Shown: positions 22,117-32,267 of the stretch, one piece after another
Numbering within the stretch: position 1 is the stretch's first letter
How the letters are laid out: the number at the start of each line of letters is the position of its first letter
Assembly: GCA_003427395.1 (NCBI GenBank)
Contig: BFEA01000663.1
Span: 353,940-407,317, forward strand
Length of the DNA stretch: 53,378 nt
Direction: 5' to 3'
Source of the DNA: Chara braunii
Lineage: Eukaryota; Streptophyta; Charophyceae; Charales; Characeae
The notes under the pieces: generated by a model
Told to the model about the DNA's origin: nothing
What the model saw: the letters and a program-made list of their open reading frames with translations, nothing else
Databases searched by the model: none
Made by a program: the position numbers and the translations under genes

Positions 22117-22926
22117 GCACTAACGTGACCTGCTGCTGGGGTGACTGGTTGATGACGTGGCATTGCTGCCGTGTACTGCTGACGTGGCCTGCTAACGTGG
22201 CAACTCACCAATGCCGCCGCAGGGAGTACCCGGAGGGAGATAGAGAGAAGACCAGATGGGGCAACAACATAGGTGGGGAGGGGTGGGATAAATCGCCCAG
22301 ATAAGGAGCCACTAATAAAAAAAAAAAAGTTTGACTTTGCAAAAAATTCGAGAAAAAGAAAAAAAACTACTCGTTTGCAAGTTCAGTAGGCCTCCCAAGT
22401 CCCCTGAAATGCGATTTTATCGATGAGAAAAATTGCGAACTTTCAGACCACAAATGATTTTTTGATAAAAGAGTTTCGGAAATGAAGTAAAAAAAATAAA
22501 TTGGAATTACACAGATGAGAGTACGCGCAGTTGGAGAATGATAATTGCAAGAAGGATTCCCGTACCGTTTAAAAAAAACAGATTTCGGAATGAAAATATT
22601 CCGGATTTTCCAAATAACGGGAGATTGCAAAAGGAAATCGAAATTTCTGAAAAAGAAGATATTCCGGATTTTCAACAACGAAATTTTGAATTTTCAAAAG
22701 AAAAACGAAATCTGAAATTTCAGATGTTGCGCTATTGCGATTTTCCACAACAGAAATAGTGAGAAAACAAAATCCAAGAAAACAAAAAAATAATCGATTT
22801 CTAGCAGTGAGGTCAAAATCGTGATTTTGGGGGCTAACAAGTGTGCTCTAATCAATCAATCAAGACTAATCAGCTACCCAATCCCCGTACACGTGTCAGA
22901 TCAGGTTGTCCTGATTCACGTGTGGT
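22117..22926 (-). other. Untranslated leader of element C
   Basis: About 810 bp between primer-binding site and gag, A/T-rich with homopolymers. The gag-proximal part (22200-22370) is homologous to 41520-41700 of E, which identifies the shared leader. Several CACGT-containing words (AGCACACACGTG type) recur. No gene is seen. Confidence 0.65.
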
Positions 22927-22938
22927 GCTCCGATACCA
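22927..22938 (-). promoter_or_regulatory. Primer-binding site of element C
   Basis: On the minus strand TGGTATCGGAGC lies two bases inside the 5' LTR end. It differs from the plant initiator-Met site TGGTATCAGAGC at one base. Confidence 0.8.
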
Positions 22939-22940
22939 AC

Positions 22941-23501
22941 TATTACATGACCACATGGGCGATGTACGTAATAACCGAGGATCCGCAATGTGATAAAAAG
23001 GACTGAATGGACACTGCAATGCAAGTGGAATCTCAACAAGCAATGTGCATTTCGATACACACAGAATGGTGCTTGATAGCGCAGGGAAGACTTAGATACA
23101 AATCCTGACCTGACCGGGACTGACCTCTATCACATAGTGCAAGATAGAGCAGTAGAATACTAGAATATTTATGACTAGCCCAATCAATGTTGCAAACTAG
23201 ACCAAACATACATCATTCTCACCAAACGGTGTGAAGGGCCTGGCGCTATACACAGGAAGAGGGCGCCAAATCCAGACATGCACAGACGAAGAGGAGGGGA
23301 GAGATGGGAAAGTCGTCAACACCAAGTCTCGTTACAAGTCCCACATAATCCCTCGTCAAAATGTCTGAAGTCCAATGTCGAGTCTGGATCCGATTGTCAC
23401 CAAGCTCTCGCTCTCTCTCTCTCATAGTCTGCTGATGCAGTGAAGTCAGATAACGAGAGGGTGAGAGGGAGGTGGTGGACTGAGAAGAGGAAGAAGAAGA
23501 A

Positions 23502-23586
<85 letters not shown>

Positions 23587-23587
23587 N

Positions 23588-23654
<67 letters not shown>

Positions 23655-24366
23655 ATGCCAGGTACTAACCTGTGAAGATGGCGCTGTGCTGCAGGTACCT
23701 CGAAGACGAAGCTGGAGCAACGACACTGAAGGTAAGTATCCCTGGCCTCCGCCCAATCTCTCTCTCTCTAGTGCTATCCTAGCTATGGCGCCCAACGCTG
23801 AACACTACAGCTACGCCACTAGCGCCCAACGCTGAAGACTAATGCTAACGCTACTACTACTCCAGCAGCGCTCCTCCAGAGTGCTACTGCCGAATCCTGA
23901 AGACTACTGACTGCCTCCTGATTACCCATGAAGTGCATCGGAAGTCCCTATGTACTATCTCGGCCTGCCTCCTGACTGCCTCCGACTGCCTGCAGTTGCA
24001 GGGCGGGCAGTCCAAGAGGCTGCTCTTGCCAATGCCGCACTGAGCAAGGGGCTGGCGCTGCAGCTGTCGTGGGAACAGGCCAAAAATAGCCTGTTCCTAA
24101 AACCCTGGTTTGGTGCCTGAGTTTCGGGGCAGGTCGGTCTGATGAGGGTCCGAAAATGGCCCTCAGTTTCAAGCCAAAAAGGCTCATGCAGTTCTTAGTC
24201 TGAAACAACACAGGGCCTGTAGGCCCCTGTTTCCAGCTTTTTGAGCTGAACAGACATGGGGTGTGTAGTCCCTAAATTTCAGGCTTTCGGCCTGAAATTC
24301 AGGCTTTTGGCCTGAAGGACGCAGGGCCTGGAAAATGGCCCTTGTGTGCAGGCGCAGCATGTAACA
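22941..24366 (-). repeat. 5' LTR of element C
   Basis: About 1.43 kb, matching 15185-16634. It contains a long (CT)n tract at 23501-23651 with one N at 23587. The inner end reads TATTACATG, one base off the outer TGTTACATG of the other copy. Confidence 0.9.
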
Positions 24367-25034
24367 ACCAATGTTCCTGCATTTGGGACTATGACCAGTG
24401 CAGAACTGCCGGCGCTGCCGCTTGAGGAGCTGGTACCGGTTCCTGCGCTCGTCACAGGTCCACTTGCTCTCATCATGAGGACTGTGTTAGGGTGAGAGAC
24501 TGGGACTGCAGCAGGTCAAGGGTTAGGAGGACGGGGGGCAGACAGTTGGGACTGTTTGAGGCTGACTATCTCAGCCTGCAGCTCTTGGTTCCGCTGCTCC
24601 AGAGCTGTCACATGGGACTCAAGGTCTTCCAAGGTCCGCTGTTTAACCAAGGCTGCTACGGCAGCAACTAGCTTCTCTTGGAACCGGTCATCATTCGATC
24701 CCGGAACCTCGAGTAGGGCCACTTGTTCAGCAATACTTGTGGCTCTGGCTACTGCCTCTGCCTCCCTCTCTCTGTGTATTGCGTCCTCATAAAGTTTCTG
24801 AAAGAAAGGCTTCTCATTCTCGGCCGCTGTGTCCAGCATGGCCTTCCATTGCTCGGACGTGATGTCTGCCATGCCGGAGGATAGGGTGTCAGTAGATCTC
24901 TCAAGAGGGGTCCGCACTTTGCTCACTTTAGGACGAGCACTCCTCTTACCCTTCCTCACACTCTCAAAAAGAACACCTTCTCTTTCCCTTCTCTCCCTTT
25001 CCGTTTTCTGCGCACGCGTCTCAATACCGGACAT
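24367..25034 (-). pseudogene. Element B gag, amino-terminal part
   Basis: The ATG at 25034 starts MSGIETRAQKTERERREREG, followed by basic and then acidic regions. A predicted coiled coil lies near its end (LEDLESHVTALEQRNQELQ). A TGA at 24516 interrupts. The same frame continues through a Ser/Gly-rich stretch to 24367, where element C enters. The protein resumes at 15184. The chain fits a Gag matrix-like region preceding the capsid part. I recognise no zinc finger here. Confidence 0.75.
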
Positions 25035-26330
25035 AGATAATTCAGATAAAAGAAAAAAAAAAATCACCAAGAGTAGAAGGTAGAACTCCTAGCCAGAGCG
25101 GCAATTCATTTGGACTAAGAGAATGACATTCACGCAGCAGAATCAAATAATAAAAAAAACGAAAGAGAGGACTGACTTATCGAACGGGCCCGATCAGATT
25201 AGCTGGAGATCCCCTCTTGTCGAACCTGACAAGGTACATGTACCACAACAAATCAGCCGAAGAAAACTAACTGCAGCAATGGAGATTTCGAGGGGTGCAG
25301 ACGGTCGCCGAGCCAGACACGGGGCAGTATGTGAGAACATGCAGTAAGACCAGTCAAGATCCTCTTGAAAGGAATGCCCTTACTAGCCGTATGTCCCCCA
25401 AATTCAGCACAACAAAGAAATGCATTGATGACAACTGATTTGGGCCCTAAAGGTCCTGTCCCGTTGGGCCTGGTCGCACTGAGTCCCGAAGGTCCCAAGT
25501 AGGTCGTGGACCAGGACCAACGAGATAGGTATACCAAGTCAGTCCCAAACTGCCTCTACCGTACTGAAAAGGAAAAGACAACTTTCAGCAAGAACTTACC
25601 CCTACAATCGTTAAGAAATGAAAAGACATTGCACCGTAGAAAAATATGTCATTGAGAACAGATGCATCATCCATCCATCCATCCATCAGGTGAGAAAGCA
25701 ATCCACATGCTCACACACACAACCAAGACCGCAGAGAAGAGGAAGAGAGCCCAGCACACCCCAACTGGCCATGAAGCACCAAGCAACCTCCCACGGGCAT
25801 AACCAGGTCACACGATACTTACCTATGAGGCCCGGCCTCCAAAGATGGATAACGACTCACCCCCCTCCCTCATAGGTCCTCTTGACCCCTAGCTACCACT
25901 ACACAAAGTGTCCTAGCATGACTAAGAGGGCCTCCCTACACCCCTGTTACAACGTCGGATCCCCCGTCAATGTCTGAAGACCAAAGTAGCAACTTGCAGC
26001 TCTTCGATGCAGATATGGCAGCCTCCGATCAAGTCTCCCTCTTGAGGGGAAGCCCAAAAGTCACTCAATGTCTTCTTGAAGTGCAGATTCCAGGTGCGAG
26101 TACCTCTCACTCTCTACTCCCTCTCGCTTACTCCAATCAGCCTCCTTTGTGTCTCGCCACCCCATCCAATCACTCAAGCAACCTGGTCAGGTCTGATGTC
26201 GACCCTACATAACCTAACCAGGTGGGGGCAGTATCCACATACCTCACTGCCCCTCTTAACCCTAACTTCCCAACCCTAATCCGAGATTAGGTTAGCCCTA
26301 ACCTAATTCGGAATTAGGTTTAGGGTGACT
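25035..26330 (-). other. Leader of element B, D-proximal part
   Basis: About 1.3 kb of untranslated leader without a convincing frame. It includes a (CATC)n stretch near 25668-25688 and, at 26255-26326, several CCCTAA/TTAGGG-like words. Element D is inserted at its distal end. The remaining leader is only 35335-35356 on the other side of D. Confidence 0.6.
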
Positions 26331-26334
26331 AACA
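26331..26334. repeat. Target-site duplication of element D, left copy (AACA)
   Basis: AACA precedes TGCAAGG, the terminus of D. The same bases follow the other end at 35331-35334. Confidence 0.85.
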
Positions 26335-27425
26335 TGCAAGGAAAATAAGCAACAACGAGATGACGATTCCAGATTACACCATCATATTGAAAGCCAGATA
26401 GTCACACCGTGTCCAGAGAGCAGCATTGCACCAATAATACACCAATGGAGGTTCATAGTACTGAAAACCAATGTTATGGAGAGCATACTCTCTCCTCATC
26501 AACACAAGAGTCCANGCAGCATTGCACCAATAATACACCAATGGAGGTTCATAGTACTGAAAACCAATGTTATGGAGAGCATACTCTCTCCTCATCAACA
26601 CAAGAGTCCAATCCATTCACTCTTCTACTTAGCGCTCAGCGCCCAGCCTACTCCTAACACAGCTACTACAACCTACTAATTGACAATGCAACTATTGACA
26701 TCAGCAGCAACCCGAAGTACTTGAAGATGTCGCCCATGCAGACCATCGCCGATACAAGGTAAGTGCCCTCACATCATCATCATCATCATCCTGCACCTAT
26801 CCCCTGTCTTTACTCCCTCGTCTGTCCTCTCTTACATCCGAAGACCACCCCTGCGCCTCACTGTAGACCAAGCCCACCAGCTATGGTGGCTGGGCTATGG
26901 CGCTGCCCTGAGCAGTGCCCTTCTTCGCTGCATGACCGCACGTGTTGCGCCTCGCCTCTCAGCGCCAGCCAACAGCCGCGAGCTCTTACTCCAGCAGTGC
27001 TGCCGCTAGCAATGTGAGTGCCTCAATACCTCTGCCAGGGGAGAGCTCTTTCCTTTATGGAAAGAGTTGGCCTGCTTCGCGCATCCTGGCTGCACTGGCC
27101 TGGGCCCAGAAGCCTTCGGAAGGCCCCAGGAGGCTGCCTGTGTACAGCAGCGACTGGGCTGCTGGGCCTCGTTCGGTTGGGCGCCCAACTGTCTCTGTAT
27201 AAGGCTGCGAATCACGCCCAGGGCCTGCATTCTTTGGAAAAGCCCGGAGGACCGTGAAAATGTCTTTGTCGCCCGGCCTGAGTTTCTCTCAACCAACTCG
27301 CGCGTCGCAACTGCCTGGACCCCAAAGTCGAGGGCCTCTTGCGATATGTTAGGCCCGCCTTCACTTAGGGCGGGCAATGCTGCAAACAGGGGCCCTTAGG
27401 CCTACCGAGGACCCTGATCCTCACA
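26335..27425 (-). repeat. 3' LTR of element D
   Basis: Matches 34299-35330. On the plus strand it begins TGCAAGGAAAATAAGC and ends GATCCTCACA. Its extra length comes mainly from the duplicated 95 bp around an N at 26515. Confidence 0.88.
26420..26610. repeat. 95-bp duplication around a single N (probable assembly artefact)
   Basis: 26420-26514 and 26516-26610 are nearly identical and separated by one N. The partner LTR has a single copy at 34386-34480, so the duplication is probably a scaffold join rather than biology. Confidence 0.8.
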
Positions 27426-27440
27426 TTCCCTCCTCCTTTA
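27426..27440 (-). promoter_or_regulatory. Polypurine tract of element D
   Basis: On the minus strand AAAGGAGGAGGGAA lies directly before the 3' LTR start TGTGAGG. It is the same tract as in A. Confidence 0.75.
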
Positions 27441-27465
27441 TTTCGTGAGTCCTCTGAGAAGTCTC

Positions 27466-28719
27466 TTATTCTGCAGGCATCTTTCCTTTGAGTGCTCTTT
27501 CGTAGCCTGCAATCACTTGAGGTGTTGTTCTCATGAGTTTTTCTCGTGTGAACCAGCGATCCTCCTTAGGATCCAGATGATGTCTGAAGCTCACACGATA
27601 CTGCATTCTCGGTTTAGGAGGGCGCCCCCTGCCTAATGGTCGAGGAACAGGCATCACTCGATGCTCAATGATCTGGTCCACGTCCACTTCGCCGTCCATG
27701 TTTGGGGGCAGCATTGATCTTCTGGAGGGAAACTGCTCAGTGGCAGCAAAAGGTGCTAACTTAGAGGCATGGAACACAGGGTAGGTACGCAAGTGAGGTG
27801 GGATGTGGATTATATATGAAGGACCGTCTGGTTGATCTCCTACAATGTCTAAGATCTCCCAGGGCCCAAAGTACTGTGGCATTAGCTTGCGGGATATGCC
27901 TAACTCCTGACCAAGCTCAACGGACTTAACCCAGACTCTCTCGCCTACTTGAAAGTTAGAAGGCCGCCTATGCTTATTCTCAGATACAATCATTGCTTCC
28001 CGAGATTTTCTGATATGTTCAACGGCCTGCTGCAGCATCTGTTCATACTTGACAACAAACTTTATGCTGCCGGGTGTTGCAGTGGGTTCTCTTTCTGGTA
28101 GCAGAAAGTCAAAGGCAGTTCGTGGCTTCCAACCAAGATGCAATTGGTTGGGAGTCATGTTTGTAGTACTATGCACAACGTTATTGTACAGGCTGGCAAC
28201 GAGAGGTAGTTTCTCATCCCAGTCGTCCTGACTTGGATTGATATAGTGCCTAAGGAGGTGCTGTACTACTCGGTTCATCTGTTTCGCTTGGCCATTTGAC
28301 TCCGGAGGATGATTCCCTGAAGTCATTTGGAGTTTTGTGCCCATTTGTTCAGCAGTAGACTGCCACAATTCGCTCGTGAATCTTACATCCCTATCACTAA
28401 CAATAGACGTAGGTAGACCGAAATCCCTTACCCAGTTGTCCATGAAGAGTTTGATGACAAAGTCAGTTTTAGCAGTTTCAGGCATAGCGATTAGTCTTGC
28501 GTACTTAGTAAAGTGATCCACTATAACAAAGATGTGTCTTTTTCCAGACCCGCCGGTCACCAGGGTATCCATGAAATCCATGGACATACTTTGGTCTGGT
28601 CCTTCAGGAATCGGCAAGGGCTTGATCAGCCCAAGCGGGGCCTGAGTCCTTGGTTTGTCCCTTTGACAAACCTGGCAGGTTTCAACATAGCGTTTCACAT
28701 CTTCCATCATAGAGGGCAA
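27466..28719 (-). CDS. Element D integrase with chromodomain-like tail and AT-hook-like loop
   Basis: An open segment of 417 codons. The zinc-binding cysteines (YVETCQVCQRDK) open it, then the catalytic core: MSMDFMDTLVTGGSG, IVSDRDVRFTSELW and GNHPPESNGQAKQMNR. The position of the third catalytic residue is Lys (GQAKQ), whereas A has Glu (GQVEQ), so integration would fail. GPWEILDIVGDQPDGPSYI and YPVFHASKLAPF follow. The tail DVDQIIEHRVMPVPRP, MQYRVSFRHH and DRWFTREKLMRTTPQVIAGYE is chromodomain-like. A loop LGRGRPPKPR (27607-27636) has the RGRP core of an AT-hook. The upstream end follows a TGA where a tryptophan is expected. Confidence 0.88.
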   Translation of the reverse strand: MPSMMEDVKRYVETCQVCQRDKPRTQAPLGLIKPLPIPEGPDQSMSMDFMDTLVTGGSGKRHIFVIVDHFTKYARLIAMPETAKTDFVIKLFMDNWVRDFGLPTSIVSDRDVRFTSELWQSTAEQMGTKLQMTSGNHPPESNGQAKQMNRVVQHLLRHYINPSQDDWDEKLPLVASLYNNVVHSTTNMTPNQLHLGWKPRTAFDFLLPEREPTATPGSIKFVVKYEQMLQQAVEHIRKSREAMIVSENKHRRPSNFQVGERVWVKSVELGQELGISRKLMPQYFGPWEILDIVGDQPDGPSYIIHIPPHLRTYPVFHASKLAPFAATEQFPSRRSMLPPNMDGEVDVDQIIEHRVMPVPRPLGRGRPPKPRMQYRVSFRHHLDPKEDRWFTREKLMRTTPQVIAGYERALKGKMPAE

Positions 28720-29331
28720 TCAGAATCTCTGCACTAAGTTTGCTGATGTCTTCCTTTAGCCAAAATGACCAGTTGCATCATGACATTCTCCTAAAAATAA
28801 ACTACGTAAAGACTCACTATTAGCAACACATAGTCTTTTATTCCCTGCCTTCTCGAGAAACAGCAAGCCATCTACCATCGTAAATTCATCCAAAGTTTTT
28901 TTGTCCTTTGCTTGGAATCTACAGATGATCTCTGACATAACTGGATCTCCCTGATAGGCTTCCACCAGTGATCGAGTGAGTTCGTCAGATATGCCGAACT
29001 CAGTGACCAGCGCGCCCAAATAGTCTGCCCTTCGTGATAGTGCATCAGCCACTTTGTTATATGTACCCTTGATAGGATCAAGTTGATAATCATACATGTC
29101 TATCACTTGAATTCATCTTTTGAGTGCATCAGATAGTACAGGTTGTGTCTTAATCTAGCGCAAAGTCTCATGGTCAGACCTCACATAGAAGAATCTTCCT
29201 AGGAGGTAGTGTCTCCAATGAACTAGCGCTCTGTACAGGGCGTAGAGCTCTCTCTCATAAGTGGACTTAGCTAACTTCTGAGAAGGCATCTTTTTACTCA
29301 TGTACTCGATCGGTCTCAACTTTGCCCCCTC
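28720..29331 (-). pseudogene. Element D RNase H and integrase zinc region
   Basis: Continues the RT frame after the TAG at 29332. It reads KLRPIEYMSKKMPSQ, YERELYALYRALVHW and SDHETLR, then KVADALSRRADYLGALV and GECHDATGHFG. Stops fall at about 29154 (TAG, Trp position), 29112 (TGA, Trp position), 28758 (TAA) and 28722 (TGA, Trp position). Apart from the stops the frame is unbroken from 31127 to 27466, so no indel has accumulated here. Confidence 0.85.
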
Positions 29332-30996
29332 CTATTGCGCAAGGACCGCGCCCATGCCATATTGGCTGGCGTCTGTGGTCACAACAAACGGCTTGTCAGG
29401 ATCTGGAAGCTTGAGAAATTCATAGTGTGTTAGAGCATACTTCAATTTCTTGAAGCTTGCCTCACACTCTTCAGTCCACTCCCTAGGGGTGTCAAGTCGA
29501 GTTAGATCTGTTAATGGGGAGGCTACCGTACTATAGTTTTTGACGAAAGGACGATAATGGCCTGTCATTCCCAAAAACGATCTGACCTCAGTAACAGTCT
29601 GAGGTCTAGGCCAGTCACGTATGCTGGCCACCTTTGCATCTTCCGGCCTCAACCCATCTGCTGAAATCTCATGACCCAGGTACAAGATCTTGGTGCGACC
29701 AAACTCGCATTTCTCCAAGTTAATCTTGTACTGGTGCTGTCTTAGGAGACCTAGCACTGTATTCAGGTGCTCAGCGTGCTCCTCTGCAATCTTACTAAAG
29801 ATGAGGATATCGTCAAGGTACACGACGATAAACTTATCTAAGTAATCATGAAAGATCCTATTCATTGTGTGCTGGAATGTCCCAGGTGCATTGCATAGGC
29901 CAAAGGGCATCACCACAAATTCGTACCGACCGTACCTGGTCTCGAACGCAATTTTGTGTTGGTCCTCTGGTCTAATGGCAATTTGGTGGTATCCGGACTT
30001 TAGATCTATCTTAGTAAAGTACCGACATCCCTGCACTCTATCCAATAGGTCGTCGATGCGGGACAGGGGTTCTGCGTTTTTAACCGTGATGGCATTGAGA
30101 CCCCTATAGTCAATGCACATCCTCAGGGTTCCTCCCTTCTTAGGTACGAATAGTACTGGAGCGCCATAAGGTGAGGTACTAGGCCGTATCAATCCCTTCT
30201 CTGTGAGCTCCTTGAGCTGGCTGCGGACCTCATCCAACTCCGCAGGAGACATCCTATAGATTCGTCCTCTAGGCACCTTACTACCTGGGACAACCTCAAT
30301 TGCATGGACAACCTCCCTTTCTACCACGCCTGTGGGCTCCTCAAAAAGGTCTGAATATTGAGCGACGACTAATTCTATCTCTAGGGGTGATTTAACGGCC
30401 TCCCCTTTCTCATAGACAAAAACTAAGTACATGCCCTCCTCGCGATTCTGTTTATAGTAGTTATAGAAAGAGGAGGCACACATGCAACCGTAGTTTTCCA
30501 CTAGACTGCTAGCTTTATACTTTTGCAATCTAACAGTCCTACCATTTGGAAGCTTGTGTATTAACACCTTTCTATCCCAATCAAACTGAGGTTGAGAAAC
30601 CTCGAGGTAGTACATGCCTAATAGCATATTAAAGCGCAGTTCGTCGCTAACCAGGAAGGAGATATTGTGGCTCACTTCCCCTCCTCCATAGGAGAAGGTG
30701 CAGACTACGTCCTTCACATAATCCTTTACCACCATTTGGTGCTTGTTGGCTAGCGTAGAAGCTACAATTCTGCTAATCCGCTGCACTTGGTCCCCTAAGC
30801 GCAATCTATCCACACAAGCACGACTGATGAAGTTTCGTGTAGAGCCTATGTCTGCGAACGCGCCAACCTTGCGGCCACCTACATCAACCTCTACCACGAA
30901 ATGTTCACCCTTTGGACCTCTACTGATCATCGCCCAAGAGTCTGTGGGTTCCTTCCCTGACCACTCAGTCTCTAACTCTTCTAGGGCCTTAGACAC
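29332..30996 (-). CDS. Element D protease and reverse transcriptase, uninterrupted
   Basis: 554 open codons in the pol frame. The protease active site is ADIGSTRNFISR (D-I-G), followed by LLGMYYLEVSQPQFDWD. The RT has [62 protein letters not shown] and [12 protein letters not shown], with all three catalytic aspartates. The connection MSFLGMTG-type block and TTDASQYGMG of RNase H follow. It stops at TAG 29332-29334, a glutamine position. Upstream the pol frame continues back to the gag overlap through one TAG near 31036. It is the most intact RT in the window. Confidence 0.9.
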   Translation of the reverse strand: MSKALEELETEWSGKEPTDSWAMISRGPKGEHFVVEVDVGGRKVGAFADIGSTRNFISRACVDRLRLGDQVQRISRIVASTLANKHQMVVKDYVKDVVCTFSYGGGEVSHNISFLVSDELRFNMLLGMYYLEVSQPQFDWDRKVLIHKLPNGRTVRLQKYKASSLVENYGCMCASSFYNYYKQNREEGMYLVFVYEKGEAVKSPLEIELVVAQYSDLFEEPTGVVEREVVHAIEVVPGSKVPRGRIYRMSPAELDEVRSQLKELTEKGLIRPSTSPYGAPVLFVPKKGGTLRMCIDYRGLNAITVKNAEPLSRIDDLLDRVQGCRYFTKIDLKSGYHQIAIRPEDQHKIAFETRYGRYEFVVMPFGLCNAPGTFQHTMNRIFHDYLDKFIVVYLDDILIFSKIAEEHAEHLNTVLGLLRQHQYKINLEKCEFGRTKILYLGHEISADGLRPEDAKVASIRDWPRPQTVTEVRSFLGMTGHYRPFVKNYSTVASPLTDLTRLDTPREWTEECEASFKKLKYALTHYEFLKLPDPDKPFVVTTDASQYGMGAVLAQ

Positions 30997-31127
30997 ATCG
31001 CTCGAACAGAGCGTCGGTGGGTCTGAATGTGTCTACGGGGTGATGTATGGGTCACTAGCCTTGGCCAACGCCCGAAGTGGGGAAGGTAACGTAACCACTT
31101 CAGCGCGAGTAAGAGCGGCTAACACTC

Positions 31128-32267
31128 CTACTGGCCCGAGGAGTTTCCCTGCGAAGTGCTCGCAAAAGCACTGCTAGGGTTCACAGATAAGCCCACCACT
31201 GTTGGTGATGCTACCTTCGTTCTGACATTTTTGCCTCGACATGTCCGTGACGTGTGGCAATAGTTGCCACAGTTCATGCATGTGCCCCTGGCAACTCGAT
31301 CCCTCCACACCTCGTAATCTAAACCAATCTTCACCCATGAGGGTGTCCCTTGGTCGCCCTGACCCGTGGACCGTACTACCTTCTTTTTCCCGGTTCCCCT
31401 AGCCTTTTCCTTGATGGGTGCCATGACTCCCCCATCCGAAGTCTCACTAGCCCTATCATGCTTTGTTTCTTCTCCCAAGTCTGCGAAGTCGTTAATTTCA
31501 GTCGTCTGACCATCATGGTCGACGAACATTAGTTGCCCTTTCTTCTTCAAGTCTTGGGGGAGTCTCTTCTTTCTACCATCTCCCTGACTCTGATGTGCAG
31601 ATCCCAATTTTGCCTCTATATCGGGAGCTTTCTTACTAAAAGTAGCGAAGTTGTGTTGTTCGACATAGGCCTCATCAACCAGCTTGGTCCTTACCTCTGC
31701 AGGTAGGCACCTTAGGTAATCCGTCAGGAGAACCTGCTGGTCAAAACGCACATCAGGTACCACGAGTAAACGTTCTACGGTGTCCGTTAGCTCTCCAACA
31801 TTCTTGTACCCGCAGGAACAAAGACTGTTGATTGCATCGGTGACCTTCTGAGCCCCTTGCGGGTCGTGCCACCTGTTGTACACGGACCGTACGAACTCTT
31901 CCAATGTCTGAGCCTGTGCCCAGGCATCGAAGTTTTGACCGTAGCCCTGTTGTTGCACTAGACCATTCAACCAGCGGGCTGCTGACCCCTCTAAAAAGGA
32001 GGCAGTCACTACAACTTCCTGCTCTGGCCTGGTAAGTTTGTGCCTCACATAGGTAGGCACCGTTCTTACCCACGTATCCAAGTCATCATCCTTCTTCCTG
32101 TCGCCCGAGAAGGGCTTAGGACTCAGCAAGGGTATCTTGGACATCCACTGCATCGGTTGCATAGGCTGCATGGGCCCAGGGGCTTGCTGCAGCGGGTGCA
32201 TAGCCACTGAAACAGGTTGTTGCACACTAACTTGGGCCTGTCTTGACAGTGGGACTGTAGTGACCAC
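31128..32267 (-). CDS. Element D gag, capsid and nucleocapsid part
   Basis: 379 open codons. A proline/glutamine-rich region is followed by the capsid-like part (PFSGDRKKDDDLDTWVRTV, RWLNGLVQQQGYG, RWHDPQGAQKVTDAI), which aligns with A. The nucleocapsid has a CCHC knuckle, CMNCGNYCHTSRTC, near 31265-31306. The protein ends SSGQ-stop, and the pol frame begins in the -1 frame at the same bases, as in A. The frame upstream is open except for stops near 32305 (TAG) and 32445 (TGA). Confidence 0.87.
   Translation of the reverse strand: MVTTVPLSRQAQVSVQQPVSVAMHPLQQAPGPMQPMQPMQWMSKIPLLSPKPFSGDRKKDDDLDTWVRTVPTYVRHKLTRPEQEVVVTASFLEGSAARWLNGLVQQQGYGQNFDAWAQAQTLEEFVRSVYNRWHDPQGAQKVTDAINSLCSCGYKNVGELTDTVERLLVVPDVRFDQQVLLTDYLRCLPAEVRTKLVDEAYVEQHNFATFSKKAPDIEAKLGSAHQSQGDGRKKRLPQDLKKKGQLMFVDHDGQTTEINDFADLGEETKHDRASETSDGGVMAPIKEKARGTGKKKVVRSTGQGDQGTPSWVKIGLDYEVWRDRVARGTCMNCGNYCHTSRTCRGKNVRTKVASPTVVGLSVNPSSAFASTSQGNSSGQ

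Larger units (their letters stand above)
15185..24366 (-). mobile_element. Element C: Ty3/gypsy chromovirus-type LTR retrotransposon inserted in B gag
   Basis: C is 9.18 kb in the minus orientation: 5' LTR 22941-24366, primer-binding site, leader, gag, protease, RT, RNase H, integrase with chromodomain-like end, G-rich polypurine tract and 3' LTR 15185-16634. Its LTR ends form a perfect 9-bp inverted repeat (TGTTACATG/CATGTAACA at 15185 and 24358-24366). It interrupts gag of B. Flanking bases are CTGA on the left and ACCA on the right, so no TSD is visible. It is the same family as element E. Large parts of pol are a single frame broken by few stops. Confidence 0.9.

Noticed and set aside
23397-23835. 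Arg-Glu and Leu-Ser repeat proteins on both strands
   Set aside because: They are translations of the (CT)n tract of LTR C.
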